DNA of 34,487 nucleotides from positions 1 through 34,487 of the forward strand of contig VSPO01000020.1 in assembly GCA_009775375.1 (NCBI GenBank), in the 5' to 3' direction. A program made the translations under genes and the position numbers. This document shows, piece by piece, positions 34,269 through 34,487 of this stretch. The DNA is from Muribaculaceae bacterium. GTDB lineage: Bacteria; Bacteroidota; Bacteroidia; Bacteroidales; Muribaculaceae. A model generated the notes under the pieces. The model was not told the DNA's origin, ran no database searches, and saw only the letters and a program-made list of their open reading frames with translations. The stretch's first letter is position 1, and every line of letters begins with the position of its first letter.

Positions 34269-34487
34269 GAGCCATTGGAAGTGACTCGGTTTCTGACTTT
34301 GCTTTTTGCTCCAATAGTTGTAGGTGGAATATGCTACGCCACTGCCCCGTTATGGGAATCCGCAATAAAACGGGCGAAAGAAAGCGGGGAGATACGGCAG
34401 GATCTTGATGTCGAGGACACAGCCATGCTGTTCCGGCAGGTGTTTTTCGGTCTGTCCTTTGAGCAGTCTTTTTTGAGGGGGCTTGAC
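34269..34487 (+). pseudogene. TetR-type regulator, C-terminal part (partial, runs off the window)
   Basis: From 34269 an open frame runs to the window edge. It encodes EPLEVTRFLTLLFAPIVVGG, then LWESAIKRAKESGEIRQDLD, then VEDTAMLFRQVFFGLSFEQS. This pattern of helices, with ESGEIRQDLDVEDTA-like sequence, is typical of TetR C-terminal ligand-binding domains. The N-terminal DNA-binding helices are missing: a TAG at 34266-34268 precedes the frame and only about 75 bp separate it from the terminator. GTG at 34281 could serve as a start for a short product. A 5'-truncated gene is the simplest reading, but the 3' end is not visible. Confidence 0.45.

Overview
The window comes from a gut-type Bacteroidales genome, most likely Muribaculaceae or a close relative. 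This is inferred from tandem SusC/SusD pairs, Bacteroidetes-type promoters (TTTG, 19-21 bp, TAnnTTTG), pectin lyases, a GLPGLI-family gene, and proteins ending in the GIYI-x2-GKK-type tail common in that group. No tool-based taxonomy was possible.

Layout. (1) 1-1700 is a decayed locus: a 5'-truncated radical-SAM/SPASM maturase fragment faces the remnant of an outer-membrane protein gene and a GLPGLI-family gene interrupted by one in-frame amber codon. (2) 1854-2050 holds a tRNA-Gln(TTG) with its own promoter and a strong terminator shared with the convergent gene. (3) 2103-6903 (minus strand) looks like one operon: a vitamin/iron-type TonB-dependent receptor, an MFS transporter of the nucleoside:H+ symporter type with a TTG start, and a BNR_4 beta-propeller lipoprotein preceded by a perfect 23-bp inverted repeat. 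(4) 7093-8374 (plus) encodes a SAM methyltransferase and a secreted protein of unknown function; 8418-8903 (minus) encodes an XRE regulator with a histidine cluster and a coiled coil.

(5) 9081-28847 is a polysaccharide utilisation locus. A PL11 rhamnogalacturonan lyase (minus) is divergent from susC1-susD1-susC2-susD2 and a putative surface glycan-binding protein. A separately promoted 1527-residue PL11-like protein follows, with autotransporter-type beta-strand repeats and a C-terminal sorting-type domain. (6) 29172-34114 (plus) holds an AAA-ATPase-like protein lacking its usual C-terminal nuclease domain, then an XRE-cupin regulator, an acyl-CoA/acetyl-CoA synthetase and a PL9 pectin lyase, the last three closely spaced. 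(7) The window ends in what looks like the C-terminal part of a TetR-type regulator.

How it fits together: two PL11-type enzymes and a PL9 lyase point to rhamnogalacturonan-I (pectin) as the target. The lyases would cut the backbone at the cell surface, SusD1/SusD2 and the 721-residue protein would bind fragments, and SusC1/SusC2 would import them. The BNR_4 protein and MFS transporter may act on and move a smaller product. No HTCS or other dedicated PUL regulator lies in the window, but a 21-bp-phased direct repeat upstream of susC1 is a candidate operator. Substrate assignments are inferred from enzyme family, not shown.
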